From contig NZ_FNRI01000002.1 of assembly GCF_900107675.1 (NCBI RefSeq), positions 186,001 to 250,000 of the forward strand: 64,000 nucleotides of DNA. Reading direction: 5' to 3'. Shown here piece by piece: positions 9,157 through 17,419 of the stretch; positions within the stretch are counted from its first letter, which is position 1; every line of letters starts with the position of its first letter. Below the pieces are notes generated by a model, which saw nothing but the letters and a program-made list of their open reading frames with translations, made no database searches and was not told the origin of the DNA. The stretch is from Alistipes timonensis JC136 (GTDB lineage Bacteria > Bacteroidota > Bacteroidia > Bacteroidales > Rikenellaceae). Both the position numbers and the translations under genes were made by a program.

Positions 9157-9251
9157 CCCGGCTAAGAGCCGGGCTTCAGGAGCGATGCATGGGTGTTGAC
9201 CTTCCAATCCGGTCTGCGCTTCCACCACTTAAAAGCCGTTTCTTAAACGGC
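9157..9251 (-). terminator. Terminator hairpins after the ribE-kinase operon
   Basis: Two palindromes lie downstream of the kinase gene on the minus strand. One at 9235-9251 (GCCGTTT, AAG loop, AAACGGC) is followed by TTTTAAG on the minus strand. The second is at 9157-9173 (CCCGGCT, loop, AGCCGGG). The rest of the 259-bp gap (9074-9332) holds no gene that I can see. Confidence 0.6.
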
Positions 9252-9332
9252 CCTCGGGAGGGGCTTGTCGCGACGCAACCGGAATTCAGACCGAAATACT
9301 AACGGATATTACTCCGGTGTGCATCGTGCATT

Positions 9333-10382
9333 CTATTTCATCTCCTGCAGATTCACTTTCTTCAGCGTGAAGGAAAAGGTGCTGCCCACTCCCGGCTCGC
9401 TGCGAACCGTGATCCGCTCCCCGTGTGCCTCGACGATGTGTTTGACGATGGCCAGTCCGAGTCCCGTGCCGCCCTGCTCCCGCGAACGGCCCTTGTCCGT
9501 GCGGTAGAAACGCTCGAAAACGCGCGGCAGGTCCTCCTTGCCGATTCCCGAACCGTTGTCCTCGACCTCCACCAATATCTTGTCGAGCATGTCGCGGAAA
9601 TGGATGCGCGTCATGCCGCCCTCCTTGCCGTAACGCACCGAGTTGATGATGAGGTTGACGAAGACCTGACCGATATAATGCTTGTCGGCCATCACCCAGA
9701 AAGGCGAAGGCAGGTTCTCGGCCCCTTTGACCGTGATTTTGATTCCCTTCCGGTCGGCCTCCATCTCGGCCTGCTCGGCGATCTCCTTGGCCAGCGCCAC
9801 AACGTCGAACTTCTCCAGATTGAGCTTGTTCATGCTGCTCTCCAGTTTCGAAATGGTATCGAGGTCGTTGACAATGTTTATCAGGCGGTCGATGCTCTTT
9901 TCGGCACGCTCGAGGTACTTGCGGTTAATCAGCTCGTCCTCCAGCCCGCCGTCCAGCAGGGTCGAAATGTAGCCCTGAATATTGAATATCGGGGTTTTCA
10001 GCTCATGCGCCACATTGCCCAAATACTGCTTGCGGAAGCACTCGGCCTCCTTCAGCCGGGCGATCTCCCGGTCGTTGGTGTCGGCCCAGGCCGTGAGCTC
10101 CTCGCCGATGTTCTCGACCCGCTTGTCTTTGAGCTCCGAGAAAATCTCGTTGGTGTGCACATCGCGCGAAAGTACGATCGAATAGATCGGTTTGAGCTTG
10201 TAAGCCACGTACTTGCGGATGATGAACAGCGCCGCGAGCGCCACCACGACGAACACGCCGACCGACGTGCAGAGCGTGATCCACCACACGACGTCCAGCA
10301 ACGTCATGCCCACGGCCACGATGACCGCGGCGAGCAGGGCTATCCACAGCGACGCCCCCTCCTTCGTTTTGATGTGCACCAT
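9333..10382 (-). CDS. PhoR-like sensor histidine kinase
   Basis: 349 aa from the ATG of MVHIKTKEGASLWIAL. Two adjacent membrane helices span residues 11-55. There is almost no periplasmic sensor and only a short linker before the HisKA domain (NVAHELKTPIFNIQGY, phospho-His near 125). The HATPase domain shows the N box (NLIINSVRYGKEGG), G1 (VEDNGSGI) and G2 (GGTGLGLAIVKHIVEAHG). It resembles PhoR/ResE kinases. It lies 11 bp after ribE, and no response regulator gene is adjacent. The input signal is unknown and probably sensed in the membrane. Confidence 0.9.
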   Translation of the reverse strand: MVHIKTKEGASLWIALLAAVIVAVGMTLLDVVWWITLCTSVGVFVVVALAALFIIRKYVAYKLKPIYSIVLSRDVHTNEIFSELKDKRVENIGEELTAWADTNDREIARLKEAECFRKQYLGNVAHELKTPIFNIQGYISTLLDGGLEDELINRKYLERAEKSIDRLINIVNDLDTISKLESSMNKLNLEKFDVVALAKEIAEQAEMEADRKGIKITVKGAENLPSPFWVMADKHYIGQVFVNLIINSVRYGKEGGMTRIHFRDMLDKILVEVEDNGSGIGKEDLPRVFERFYRTDKGRSREQGGTGLGLAIVKHIVEAHGERITVRSEPGVGSTFSFTLKKVNLQEMK

Positions 10383-10393
10383 AATTTTCGGGT

Positions 10394-10990
10394 TTACTTC
10401 ATGTAGTTTTTCATCAGCCGGGCGATGTACTTGCCCACGATGTCGAACTCGAGGTTCACCACCGATCCCACGTCGATCCGGCAGAAGTTCGTATGCTCGA
10501 AGGTGTAGGGAATGATCGCCACGCGGAACGACGACTCTTTCGAGTCGCAGACCGTGAGGCTCACGCCGTTCACCGTCACCGAGCCCTTCTCGACCGTACA
10601 CAGCCCCCCGCCCTGCGGCTCGTACTCGAACGTGAAGTACCAACTGCCGTCGGCGTCCTCTTTGGCCGTGCAGACGGCCGTCTGGTCGACGTGTCCCTGC
10701 ACGATGTGCCCGTCCAGCAGGGCGTCGGGCTTCATCGAGCGTTCGAGGTTGACCAGGTCGCCCTCGCGCAGCAGCCCGAGGTTGCTCCGGTCGAGGGTCT
10801 CCTTCATGGCCGTCACGGTGTAGGTGTCCTCCGTGATGTCCACAACTGTCAAACATACGCCGTTATGTGCTATGCTCTGATCGATTTTCAACTCCTTGCA
10901 GAAATCCGCACGCAGGGTAAAATCCTTGTTCTGACGGTCCGTCCGGATCGCCACGACCTCCGCCGTGCGCTCCACGATGCCTGAAAACAT
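10394..10990 (-). CDS. ribE: Riboflavin synthase alpha subunit
   Basis: 198 aa with the duplicated lumazine-binding barrel: first half MFSGIVERTAEV...SIAHNGVCLTVVDI, second half DGHIVQGHVDQ...VNGVSLTVCDSKE. The enzyme dismutates two 6,7-dimethyl-8-ribityllumazine molecules to riboflavin in the cytoplasm. It starts 5 bp after an HTH regulator gene and is followed 11 bp later by a histidine kinase, an unusual operon setting. The 5-bp gap leaves no room for an FMN riboswitch directly before ribE. Confidence 0.95.
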   Translation of the reverse strand: MFSGIVERTAEVVAIRTDRQNKDFTLRADFCKELKIDQSIAHNGVCLTVVDITEDTYTVTAMKETLDRSNLGLLREGDLVNLERSMKPDALLDGHIVQGHVDQTAVCTAKEDADGSWYFTFEYEPQGGGLCTVEKGSVTVNGVSLTVCDSKESSFRVAIIPYTFEHTNFCRIDVGSVVNLEFDIVGKYIARLMKNYMK

Positions 10991-10995
10991 ACGCT

Positions 10996-11625
10996 TTAAC
11001 TGTTTATTATCAATTTGCCCTTTACTTTGTAGACCGCGACTATATCACTGACTTTCAACAGAATGTCATCGTAATTCTCACGATCTCCGGCCACCAGGCG
11101 GACTTTGCCCTCCTCGTCGGCGGCCCGAACTATTCGCAAAGTTACAATTTTTCGGGAGACAATCGCATATTCTCCCCCCGGAATAATCGCATCCCGGTCC
11201 ACGGCTTTCAACAGCACCACCGTCCCGGGAGGCACCAGCGCCCCCATCGCACGGCCCGTATAGCTCATCGCCAGGTCGCACGCCCCCACCGGGGGCAGGA
11301 TCAGGTTGCTCTCGGGCTCGAGATGCTCGAGATGTTCCAGCCCGTGTTCGACGTCCACGTCGTAAAAAGGTATCTGGGGACCGCGTGTCCGTTCGTCGGA
11401 GAACATCTGTCCCTCACCCGTCAGCAGCCACAATTTGTCCACCTGAGGAAATTTAGCAACGATCCGGTCAGCGACATCGAGCGAAATACCGTTGTTGCCC
11501 CGTTTGATCTGGTAAAGATTTTCCCCTCGCGCAAGGCCTATATGCCGTGCGAAATAATTCGTCGACATATTCGCCCATTTGATCACTGCCTCGATTCTTT
11601 GCCAATTATTCTGCTTTTCCCGCAT
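10996..11625 (-). CDS. HTH regulator with degenerate S24/LexA-like C-terminal domain
   Basis: 209 aa. The N-terminal 70 residues form a lambda-repressor-like HTH (STNYFARHIGLARGENLYQI ... ISLDVADRIVAKFPQVDKLWLLTGEG). The C-terminal domain has the S24 layout (SYTGRAMGALVPPGTVVLL ... GGEYAIVSRKIVTLRIV). The position where S24 proteases carry the nucleophilic Ser (GDSM) reads GRAM, and the general-base Lys appears replaced by Arg in TLRIV, so self-cleavage looks unlikely. It is the first gene of the HTH-ribE-kinase operon and divergent from tRNA-Arg. Targets are unknown. Confidence 0.8.
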   Translation of the reverse strand: MREKQNNWQRIEAVIKWANMSTNYFARHIGLARGENLYQIKRGNNGISLDVADRIVAKFPQVDKLWLLTGEGQMFSDERTRGPQIPFYDVDVEHGLEHLEHLEPESNLILPPVGACDLAMSYTGRAMGALVPPGTVVLLKAVDRDAIIPGGEYAIVSRKIVTLRIVRAADEEGKVRLVAGDRENYDDILLKVSDIVAVYKVKGKLIINS

Positions 11626-11654
11626 TTTTTTTCGTATAATTAATATTTTTTTTG

Positions 11655-11662
11655 CATCTTTG
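11655..11662 (+). promoter_or_regulatory. Probable -7 box for tRNA-Arg
   Basis: CATCTTTG differs from TAnnTTTG at one position and ends 7 nt before the tRNA. An A/T-rich stretch with T runs lies upstream. Confidence 0.4.
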
Positions 11663-11669
11663 CACTCCC

Positions 11670-11744
11670 GGTCCCGTAGTTCAATGGATAGAATATAAGA
11701 TTCCGGTTCTTACGATATGGGTTCGATTCCCGTCGGGACTACCA
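11670..11744 (+). tRNA. tRNA-Arg (anticodon CCG)
   Basis: A full cloverleaf can be drawn. Acceptor GGTCCCG pairs with CGGGACT (first pair G-U), D stem GTTC with GAAT, anticodon stem TAAGA with TCTTA around the loop TTCCGGT, and T stem ATGGG with CCCGT around TTCGATT. CCA is encoded. The anticodon CCG reads CGG arginine codons. A terminator follows immediately. No duplicated 3' end that would mark an integrated element was seen in the window. Confidence 0.95.
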
Positions 11745-11745
11745 G

Positions 11746-11785
11746 GCACAAGTGCGGAAAGCCGTACTTGTGCTTTTCTTTTTTT
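11746..11785 (+). terminator. Terminator after tRNA-Arg
   Basis: GCACAAGTGCGG pairs with CCGTACTTGTGC around a 3-4 nt loop and is followed by a T-rich tail (TTTTCTTTTTTT). Confidence 0.85.
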
Positions 11786-11906
11786 GTTGTTGTATAGGAT
11801 CGGTTCACATTCTTTTATCCAACAAAAATAGTAACAAATTTCATTCGGACAATAAAAAATAACACTTTTAGTCGCCGGAATAAAACATTCAGCCCGACAA
11901 CAAGAG

Positions 11907-11938
11907 GGAAGTCCACACACATCGTGCGAACTCCCCTC
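11907..11938. repeat. Imperfect inverted repeat in an AT-rich spacer
   Basis: GAGGGAAGTCC and GAACTCCCCTC form an 11-bp stem with wobble pairs inside the otherwise featureless AT-rich interval 11786-11970. It may help end the leftward barrel-protein transcript, but no clear T tail is present. Confidence 0.3.
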
Positions 11939-11970
11939 CTGCAATAAATGTGCGATTTATAAAATTTGTT

Positions 11971-13281
11971 TTAAAATGAGAGACGTACACCCAACCTCAG
12001 GGTCAGTGTAAGCGGAGAATCCGTACGCGCCGTTTTCAGGTTGGTTTCCGTAAAATAATACGACCCTTCGGGTTCGAAATAGAGTCCGACCATGCCGCCC
12101 AGCCGATACTGTGCTCCGACCGCTGCGAGGGCCGACCACTGCACACCGGGTTCGTCCATGGACTTCGAGCCGAACTTGGCCGAAACGCATTTTTCGACCA
12201 TGCCGCCCGCACCTATATATAATGAGAACCTTCCGCGTTCGAGGAACTGCCAGTTCATACGCAGGGGGATGCCGATAAAATGGAGCTTCTGGCTCACATC
12301 CTCCGAGGAGTATTTGACCGTCACATCCGAGCGCAGCAATGTGTAGTTCACGCCGCTTTCGAGCGAGAGCCCGTGTGCGAACTCTTTCCGCACGGAGAGT
12401 CCGAAGCTCAACGGCTGGTGGTGGCGGAACGAATTTTCACTGTAATCGTTGCGAACCATGAGCGACAGGTTGTCGCCGTTCCCGACGATCGACGAAACAT
12501 CGTTCGTCATCGAGGAGTACATCCGCGGAGCGGCACCGTCCCCGCCGACAGCCCCCGACACGCCGCCGGCCGCAAAGGCCGACAACGAGGCTTTCCTGCG
12601 CGGGGGCTTGTACGCCTCGAGCGGTTCGTTGTAATACGCCGTCCGCGCCGACACTCCGGCCGTCGAACGGGTCGCGGAGCGCTTCGCCTCCGCTTTTGCC
12701 GTCGTTTCCGCCTCCGGCTGCGAAGTCTCCGCCGCCGTTTGCTTCGCGGAGAGCTGGTCGGCAGCCGCGTCTCCGGAAGTTCCGACGGTCGTTTCGGCAA
12801 CGGCCATCTGTTCCGTCACAGTCCCCGTCGCCGTTTTCGCCGCGGGCTTCACCGCTGCGGCGAGCAGCGCCGGTTGCTGCACGGCAGGGGCCGCGGCCTG
12901 TCCGTCAGCAAGCCCTACAGCCTGTGCGAGCGCCTCCCGTACGGATTCCGCTGCATGCGGCTGCGGCATGGTTACCGCGGTTGCGGCCTCTTCCACTGTC
13001 GATGCGATAACATTCCCATCATTTTCCAACGCCTTGTCCGGCCGGAGCATATAATCACCTGCAACGACGCCGAGCAGAACGACAGCGGCAGCGGCGGCAA
13101 TCCGCGGCCAATAGATCCGCCACACGGAACCGCGGGACGCAGCCGTCTCCGGAGCCCGAAGCTCCGGGGCCGCACCGCCCAGTTCGCGCTCCAGACGCTC
13201 CCAGCCTCCCGCCGGAGGCGGAAGTTCAGCGTCCCGGAGCGCGCTCCGCATGACATCGGTCCAATCTTTATTCTGTTTCAT
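11971..13281 (-). CDS. Membrane-anchored protein with C-terminal outer-membrane beta-barrel domain (sigma-factor partner)
   Basis: 436 aa. Residues 1-50 are cytoplasm-like and acidic (MKQNKDWTDVMRSALRDAEL ... GGWERLERELG). A transmembrane helix follows (IYWPRIAAAAAVVLLGVVAG, about 54-73), then about 170 residues of Ala/Thr/Glu-rich linker. The C-terminal 190 residues have the alternating aromatic pattern of a small beta-barrel and end in the strand LTLTLRLGVRLSF, typical of OMP_b-brl domains. It follows the ECF sigma gene by 8 bp, the position of an anti-sigma factor. An anti-sigma plus barrel role is inferred; the family is common in Alistipes-like genomes but I know no tested function. Confidence 0.75.
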   Translation of the reverse strand: MKQNKDWTDVMRSALRDAELPPPAGGWERLERELGGAAPELRAPETAASRGSVWRIYWPRIAAAAAVVLLGVVAGDYMLRPDKALENDGNVIASTVEEAATAVTMPQPHAAESVREALAQAVGLADGQAAAPAVQQPALLAAAVKPAAKTATGTVTEQMAVAETTVGTSGDAAADQLSAKQTAAETSQPEAETTAKAEAKRSATRSTAGVSARTAYYNEPLEAYKPPRRKASLSAFAAGGVSGAVGGDGAAPRMYSSMTNDVSSIVGNGDNLSLMVRNDYSENSFRHHQPLSFGLSVRKEFAHGLSLESGVNYTLLRSDVTVKYSSEDVSQKLHFIGIPLRMNWQFLERGRFSLYIGAGGMVEKCVSAKFGSKSMDEPGVQWSALAAVGAQYRLGGMVGLYFEPEGSYYFTETNLKTARTDSPLTLTLRLGVRLSF

Positions 13282-13289
13282 AACTCTTA

Positions 13290-13844
13290 CTAATGCGTAT
13301 CCAAATACTCCCTGACCCTGCGGGCCAGCATGGCCCGGGCCCGGAACAACTGCGAGGAGGAGCTTTTCTCATTGATCCCCAGCATTCGGGCAATCTCCCG
13401 ATGGGAATACTCCTCGATGCAGTAGAGGTTGAACACCGCCCGGTAGCCTTCGGGCAGCTCGCTCACGAACTGCATCAATACGTCGCGCGGGACCCGCGCC
13501 ATCTCCGACACATCGGGCTCGGCGACCTCCGCCGCAGCCTTTCCCTCGTCGAGCGCCACGCTTCCCAGCTTGTTCCGGCTGCGTATCCATTCGAGCGCCA
13601 CGTTCACGGTAATGCGTTCGATCCACGCCCTGAGCGATCCGGGTCCGCGGTAGGTGAACCGGTCGAAGGCTCCGTATATCTTCAGGAATGCGTCGTGAAG
13701 CAGGTCTTCGGCCGTGGATCGGTCTCCGGAGTAGCGCATACAGATTGCCAGCAAACGGCCTGCATAGCGGTCGTACAGCTCTCTGCGGGCCGTATCGTCC
13801 CCATTTCTGCACCCTTCGGCCAGTATATGTTCCTCCATTGGCAT
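13290..13844 (-). CDS. ECF RNA polymerase sigma factor
   Basis: 184 aa from MPMEEHILAEGCRNGD; a further in-frame start lies 45 nt upstream but is less likely. Region 2 includes LYDRYAGRLLAICMRYSGDRSTAEDLLHDAFLKIY. Region 4 includes LPEGYRAVFNLYCIEEYSHREIARMLGINEKSSSSQLFRARAML, the recognition HTH. It directs RNA polymerase to stress or envelope promoters. It is the first gene of a two-gene unit with the membrane/barrel protein, divergent from a NigD-like lipoprotein gene that could be a target. Confidence 0.93.
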   Translation of the reverse strand: MPMEEHILAEGCRNGDDTARRELYDRYAGRLLAICMRYSGDRSTAEDLLHDAFLKIYGAFDRFTYRGPGSLRAWIERITVNVALEWIRSRNKLGSVALDEGKAAAEVAEPDVSEMARVPRDVLMQFVSELPEGYRAVFNLYCIEEYSHREIARMLGINEKSSSSQLFRARAMLARRVREYLDTH

Positions 13845-13973
13845 TACCAGTTCACATATATAAATGCAGCAGGAGCCAAAAGACTGCACGGAGTGAAATT
13901 TTTTTATTTCGCATGCAGTATTTCGCCCTGCCGGACGTTTTAAGAGCGAAAGGTAACATAAAATATGGAAAAT

Positions 13974-14687
13974 ATGAAAAAAATCGGTTTATTCCTTATC
14001 GCGGCTATGGCCGTCTTCGCGTTTACTTCCTGCAACGACGACGATGGTGGCGAGCCGCTCCGGACACTCATCACGACCGTCCACACCATCGGAGGTGAAG
14101 AGGGCGAGACCGGCACGGATTATTATTTCCAGCGCAACAACGGCGAAAAACTCTACCCGGGCGATAAAACCCGCATCCCGAACTATAAAGGCAAGGAGCG
14201 TCAGCGCGCGATCATTTGGTTCAAACTCCTGGAGGAGCGTGTGCCCGATTACGACTACAACATCGCGCTTTACGCCGTCGACGAGATTTTCACCGGCAAG
14301 GCCCAGGTCGTGGACACGGCCGAGAAGCTCGAAGAGCTGGGCACGGCCAAGACGGGCTTCCAGAACGGCACGTTCAGCCTCTCGAAAGAGTGGCTGACCT
14401 TCTACGCGCTCTACGCCGTGCGTGACAACAGCAAGCATACGTTCACGCTGGCCGTGGACAAGTCGGGAACGACGGAATTCAAAGAGAGCGCCGAAGGGTA
14501 CCTCAACGTCGTGGTGCGCCACGACGCCGGAGACGACGCGGGCGGATACGACAGCGGATTCTACGTGTCGTTCGACCTCACGGACATAGCCGCCGAACTG
14601 GAAGGCATGAAGGGCATCAACCTGCTCCTGCCGACCCGCGAGAACGGCGACAAGGAGATCAAACTCGATCTGCCGCAGGAGAAGTAG
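13974..14687 (+). CDS. NigD-like lipoprotein
   Basis: 237 aa from MKKIGLFLIAAMAVFAFTSC; an in-frame ATG also lies 9 nt upstream. The lipobox Cys is residue 20, followed by the acidic NDDDGGE typical of surface-exposed Bacteroidetes lipoproteins. The domain pattern fits the NigD-like N-terminal OB and C-terminal beta-sandwich family named after a Bacteroides bacteriocin-cluster protein. Molecular function is unknown. The gene is divergent from the ECF sigma factor and ends in a strong terminator. Confidence 0.75.
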   Translation: MKKIGLFLIAAMAVFAFTSCNDDDGGEPLRTLITTVHTIGGEEGETGTDYYFQRNNGEKLYPGDKTRIPNYKGKERQRAIIWFKLLEERVPDYDYNIALYAVDEIFTGKAQVVDTAEKLEELGTAKTGFQNGTFSLSKEWLTFYALYAVRDNSKHTFTLAVDKSGTTEFKESAEGYLNVVVRHDAGDDAGGYDSGFYVSFDLTDIAAELEGMKGINLLLPTRENGDKEIKLDLPQEK

Positions 14688-14711
14688 CCACTCCCGGAGG
14701 CAGAGCTTGTC

Positions 14712-14742
14712 CCGGTCCGCGAAATCGCGGACCGGTTTTTTT
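14712..14742 (+). terminator. Terminator after the NigD-like gene
   Basis: CCGGTCCGCGA pairs perfectly with TCGCGGACCGG around a 2-nt AA loop, followed by seven T. Confidence 0.9.
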
Positions 14743-14847
14743 GCGTCCGGCGCCCGGCAGGGAACGCTTTCGGACGATCGTCCCGGAAATTTGTACGATA
14801 GATTCAATGCCGACAGCCCATCGCTTGTAATTTTGACTTCGGAAACG

Positions 14848-14855
14848 TATCTTTG
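14848..14855 (+). promoter_or_regulatory. Promoter of the GH3 gene
   Basis: TATCTTTG (perfect -7 box) with TTG at 14825-14827, giving a 20-bp spacer as expected for a -33/-7 promoter. The leader is about 22 nt. Confidence 0.65.
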
Positions 14856-14881
14856 AAATTAAAAACCGAAATCCCTGAAAG

Positions 14882-17296
14882 ATGAAGAAACTCCCTGTTG
14901 CAATCCTGCTGCTCATGGCCGCCGCCTCCACGACGGCCGCCGCGGCACAGAAGACGACACCGAAGACGATTTACCACAAAGGCTGGATCGATTTCAACAA
15001 GAACGGCCGCATGGACCCCTACGAGGACCCGGCCCGCAGTCTCGACGAGCGCGTCGAGGACCTGCTCGGCCAAATGACCCTCGAGGAGAAGAGCTGCCAG
15101 CTGGCCACGCTCTACGGCTACGGCCGCGTGCTGCGCGACTCGCTGCCCACCGAAAGGTGGAAAAACGAGGTCTGGAAAGACGGCATCGCCAACATCGACG
15201 AGATGCTCAACGGCGTGGGCAAATGCCTGCGCACGACGCCGCATCTGGTCTCCGACTACACGGGACACGTCGAAGCCAAGAACACGATCCAGCGGTGGTT
15301 CGTCGAGCAGACCCGGCTGGGCATTCCCGTGGAGTTCACCAACGAGGGCATCCACGGTCTGAACCACAGCCGCGCCACACCGCTCCCGGCGCCCATCGCC
15401 ATCGGCTCGACCTGGAACCGGGCGCTGGTGCACCGGGCCGGCGAGATCGCCGGACACGAAGCCCGGGTCCTGGGTTATAAGAACGTCTACGCCCCGATTC
15501 TCGACGTGGCGCGCGATCCCCGCTGGGGCCGTGTCGTGGAGTGCTACGGCGAAGACCCGTTCCTGATCGCCGAGTTGGGCGTCGAGATGGTCCGCGGCAT
15601 CCAGTCGCAGGGCGTCGCCTCGACACTCAAACACTATGCGGCTTACAGCGTCCCCAAGGGCGGCCGCGACGGCAACTGCCGCACCGACCCCCACATCGCC
15701 CCGCGCGAACTCCACCAGATGTATCTCTACCCGTTCCGCCGCGTGATCCGCGAATCCGGGCCGATGGGCGTCATGAGCAGCTACAACGACTGGGACGGCG
15801 TCCCGGTGACCGCCAGCCGCTATTTCCTCACCGACCTGCTGCGCCACGAATACGGCTTCGACGGCTATGTGGTCAGCGACAGCGAGGCTGTGGAGTACGT
15901 CCACACCAAACACGCCGTGGCCGAGACTTACGAAGATGCCGTGCGGCAGGTGCTCGAAGCGGGTCTGAACGTGCGCACGAACTTCTCGCCCCCGGCGCGG
16001 TTCATCCTCCCGGTGCGCAAGCTCGTCCGGGAGGGACGCCTCTCGATGGAGGTCGTGGACCAGCGCGTGCGCGAGGTCCTGCGGGTAAAGTTCCGCCTCG
16101 GGCTCTTCGACAACCCCTATAACGACCCCAGGGAGGCCGTTGCCGAGGCCGGAGCCGACAAACACCGCGATTTCGTACTCGACATCCAGCGCCAGTCGCT
16201 CGTGCTGCTCAAAAATGAAGACAAAACCCTGCCCCTCGACAAGAAAAAGACCGCCCGCGTGCTGGTCGCCGGACCGCTGGCCGACGAGGACAATTTCATG
16301 ATAAGCCGCTACGGTCCCAACGACCTTCCGACGGTGACCGTCCTCGACGGCATCCGCAACTATCTGGGCGACGGCGCCGAGGTGCGCTATGCCAAGGGCT
16401 GCGACGTGGTGGACGCCGGCTTCCCCGATTCGGAGCTGACCGCGACGCCCCTCACGGCCGCCGAGCGGGCCGGCATCAACGAGGCGGTGAAACAGGCCGC
16501 GGGCTGCGACGTGATCGTCGCCGTGCTGGGCGAGGACGACGAGCGCGTGGGCGAGAGCCATTCGCGCACCTCGCTCGAGCTTCCCGGACGCCAGCAGCAG
16601 TTGCTCGAGGCGCTCCACGCCACGGGCGTCCCCGTGGTGCTGGTGCTCATCAACGGGCAACCGCTGACCGTCAACTGGGCGGCTCAAAACGTACCGGCCA
16701 TCCTCGAAGGATGGTTCCCCTCGGTCGAGGGCGGCACAGCCATTGCCGAAACCCTCTTCGGCGACTACAACCCGGGCGGCAAGCTCACGATCACCTTCCC
16801 GCGGAGCACCGGACAGATCGAGCTGAACTTCCCCTACAAGAAGGGTTCCCACGGCGCACAGCCCCGCAAAGGTCCCAACGGCGGCGGCGTCACCCGCGTG
16901 CTGGGGTCGATCTACCCCTTCGGCTACGGCCTGAGTTACACGACGTTCGCCTATAAGAATCTCCGGATCGCCCCCGAACCGTCGCGCACGCAGGGCTCGT
17001 TCCGCGTGAGCTGCGAAGTGACCAATACGGGCGACCGTCGCGGCGACGAAGTCGTGCAGCTCTACATCAGCGATAAGTTCTCGAGCGTGGTGACCTACGA
17101 ATCGGTCCTGCGGGGATTCGAGCGCGTGACGCTCGAGCCGGGCGAGACGAAAACCGTCAGCTTCGAGGTCACGCCCTCGCACCTGGAGCTGCTCGACAGC
17201 AACATGAACTGGACCGTCGAGCCGGGCGAATTCGAAATCCGCATCGGCGCTTCGAGCGAGGACATCCGCCTGAAAGAGACCGTCCGGCTGAGCTGA
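14882..17296 (+). CDS. Glycoside hydrolase family 3 beta-glycosidase (beta-glucosidase/xylosidase type)
   Basis: 804 aa, secreted: signal peptide MKKLPVAILLLMAAASTTAAAAQ. The N-terminal GH3 barrel includes VYAPILDVARDPRWGRVVECYGEDPFL and the nucleophile motif GFDGYVVSDSEAVEYVH (Asp in VSD near residue 333). The second GH3 domain has LVLLKNEDKTLPL and VIVAVLGEDDERVGESHSR, and a C-terminal fibronectin type III-like domain ends the protein. It hydrolyses terminal beta-linked glucosyl or xylosyl residues, probably in the periplasm. Exact substrate cannot be read. It stands alone, without SusC/SusD next to it. Confidence 0.93.
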   Translation: MKKLPVAILLLMAAASTTAAAAQKTTPKTIYHKGWIDFNKNGRMDPYEDPARSLDERVEDLLGQMTLEEKSCQLATLYGYGRVLRDSLPTERWKNEVWKDGIANIDEMLNGVGKCLRTTPHLVSDYTGHVEAKNTIQRWFVEQTRLGIPVEFTNEGIHGLNHSRATPLPAPIAIGSTWNRALVHRAGEIAGHEARVLGYKNVYAPILDVARDPRWGRVVECYGEDPFLIAELGVEMVRGIQSQGVASTLKHYAAYSVPKGGRDGNCRTDPHIAPRELHQMYLYPFRRVIRESGPMGVMSSYNDWDGVPVTASRYFLTDLLRHEYGFDGYVVSDSEAVEYVHTKHAVAETYEDAVRQVLEAGLNVRTNFSPPARFILPVRKLVREGRLSMEVVDQRVREVLRVKFRLGLFDNPYNDPREAVAEAGADKHRDFVLDIQRQSLVLLKNEDKTLPLDKKKTARVLVAGPLADEDNFMISRYGPNDLPTVTVLDGIRNYLGDGAEVRYAKGCDVVDAGFPDSELTATPLTAAERAGINEAVKQAAGCDVIVAVLGEDDERVGESHSRTSLELPGRQQQLLEALHATGVPVVLVLINGQPLTVNWAAQNVPAILEGWFPSVEGGTAIAETLFGDYNPGGKLTITFPRSTGQIELNFPYKKGSHGAQPRKGPNGGGVTRVLGSIYPFGYGLSYTTFAYKNLRIAPEPSRTQGSFRVSCEVTNTGDRRGDEVVQLYISDKFSSVVTYESVLRGFERVTLEPGETKTVSFEVTPSHLELLDSNMNWTVEPGEFEIRIGASSEDIRLKETVRLS

Positions 17297-17352
17297 CGGC
17301 CTTCGCCGCAGCTCAAAGGGCCGGGGACACAAACCGGCTGCGATACGGAAAG

Positions 17353-17375
17353 CCCGCCTTTCAGGCGGGTTTTTT
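17353..17375 (+). terminator. Terminator after the GH3 gene
   Basis: CCCGCCT, TTC loop, AGGCGGG, then six T. It has the same stem sequence as the hairpins at 6743. Confidence 0.9.
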
Positions 17376-17407
17376 CGGCAAGATCACGCACATTCGCCGA
17401 AAATCGT

Positions 17408-17415
17408 TATCTTTG
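17408..17415 (+). promoter_or_regulatory. -7 promoter box for ruvB
   Basis: TATCTTTG, followed by only CATT before the ruvB ATG at 17420, the same 4-nt spacing seen at uvrB and ispE. Confidence 0.7.
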
Positions 17416-17419
17416 CATT

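Noticed and set aside
10985..10996. FMN riboswitch before ribE
   Set aside because: Only 5 bp separate ribE from the preceding gene, and no conserved RFN-type pairing was seen upstream of the operon.
11681..11944. An 87-codon minus-strand frame ending SPDGNRTHIVRTGILYSIH
   Set aside because: It is the antisense translation of tRNA-Arg plus its terminator, a well-known artefact peptide in annotations.
11670..11970. tRNA-Arg as an integration site with an AT-rich downstream tail
   Set aside because: No integrase gene and no duplicate of the tRNA 3' end was found in the window.
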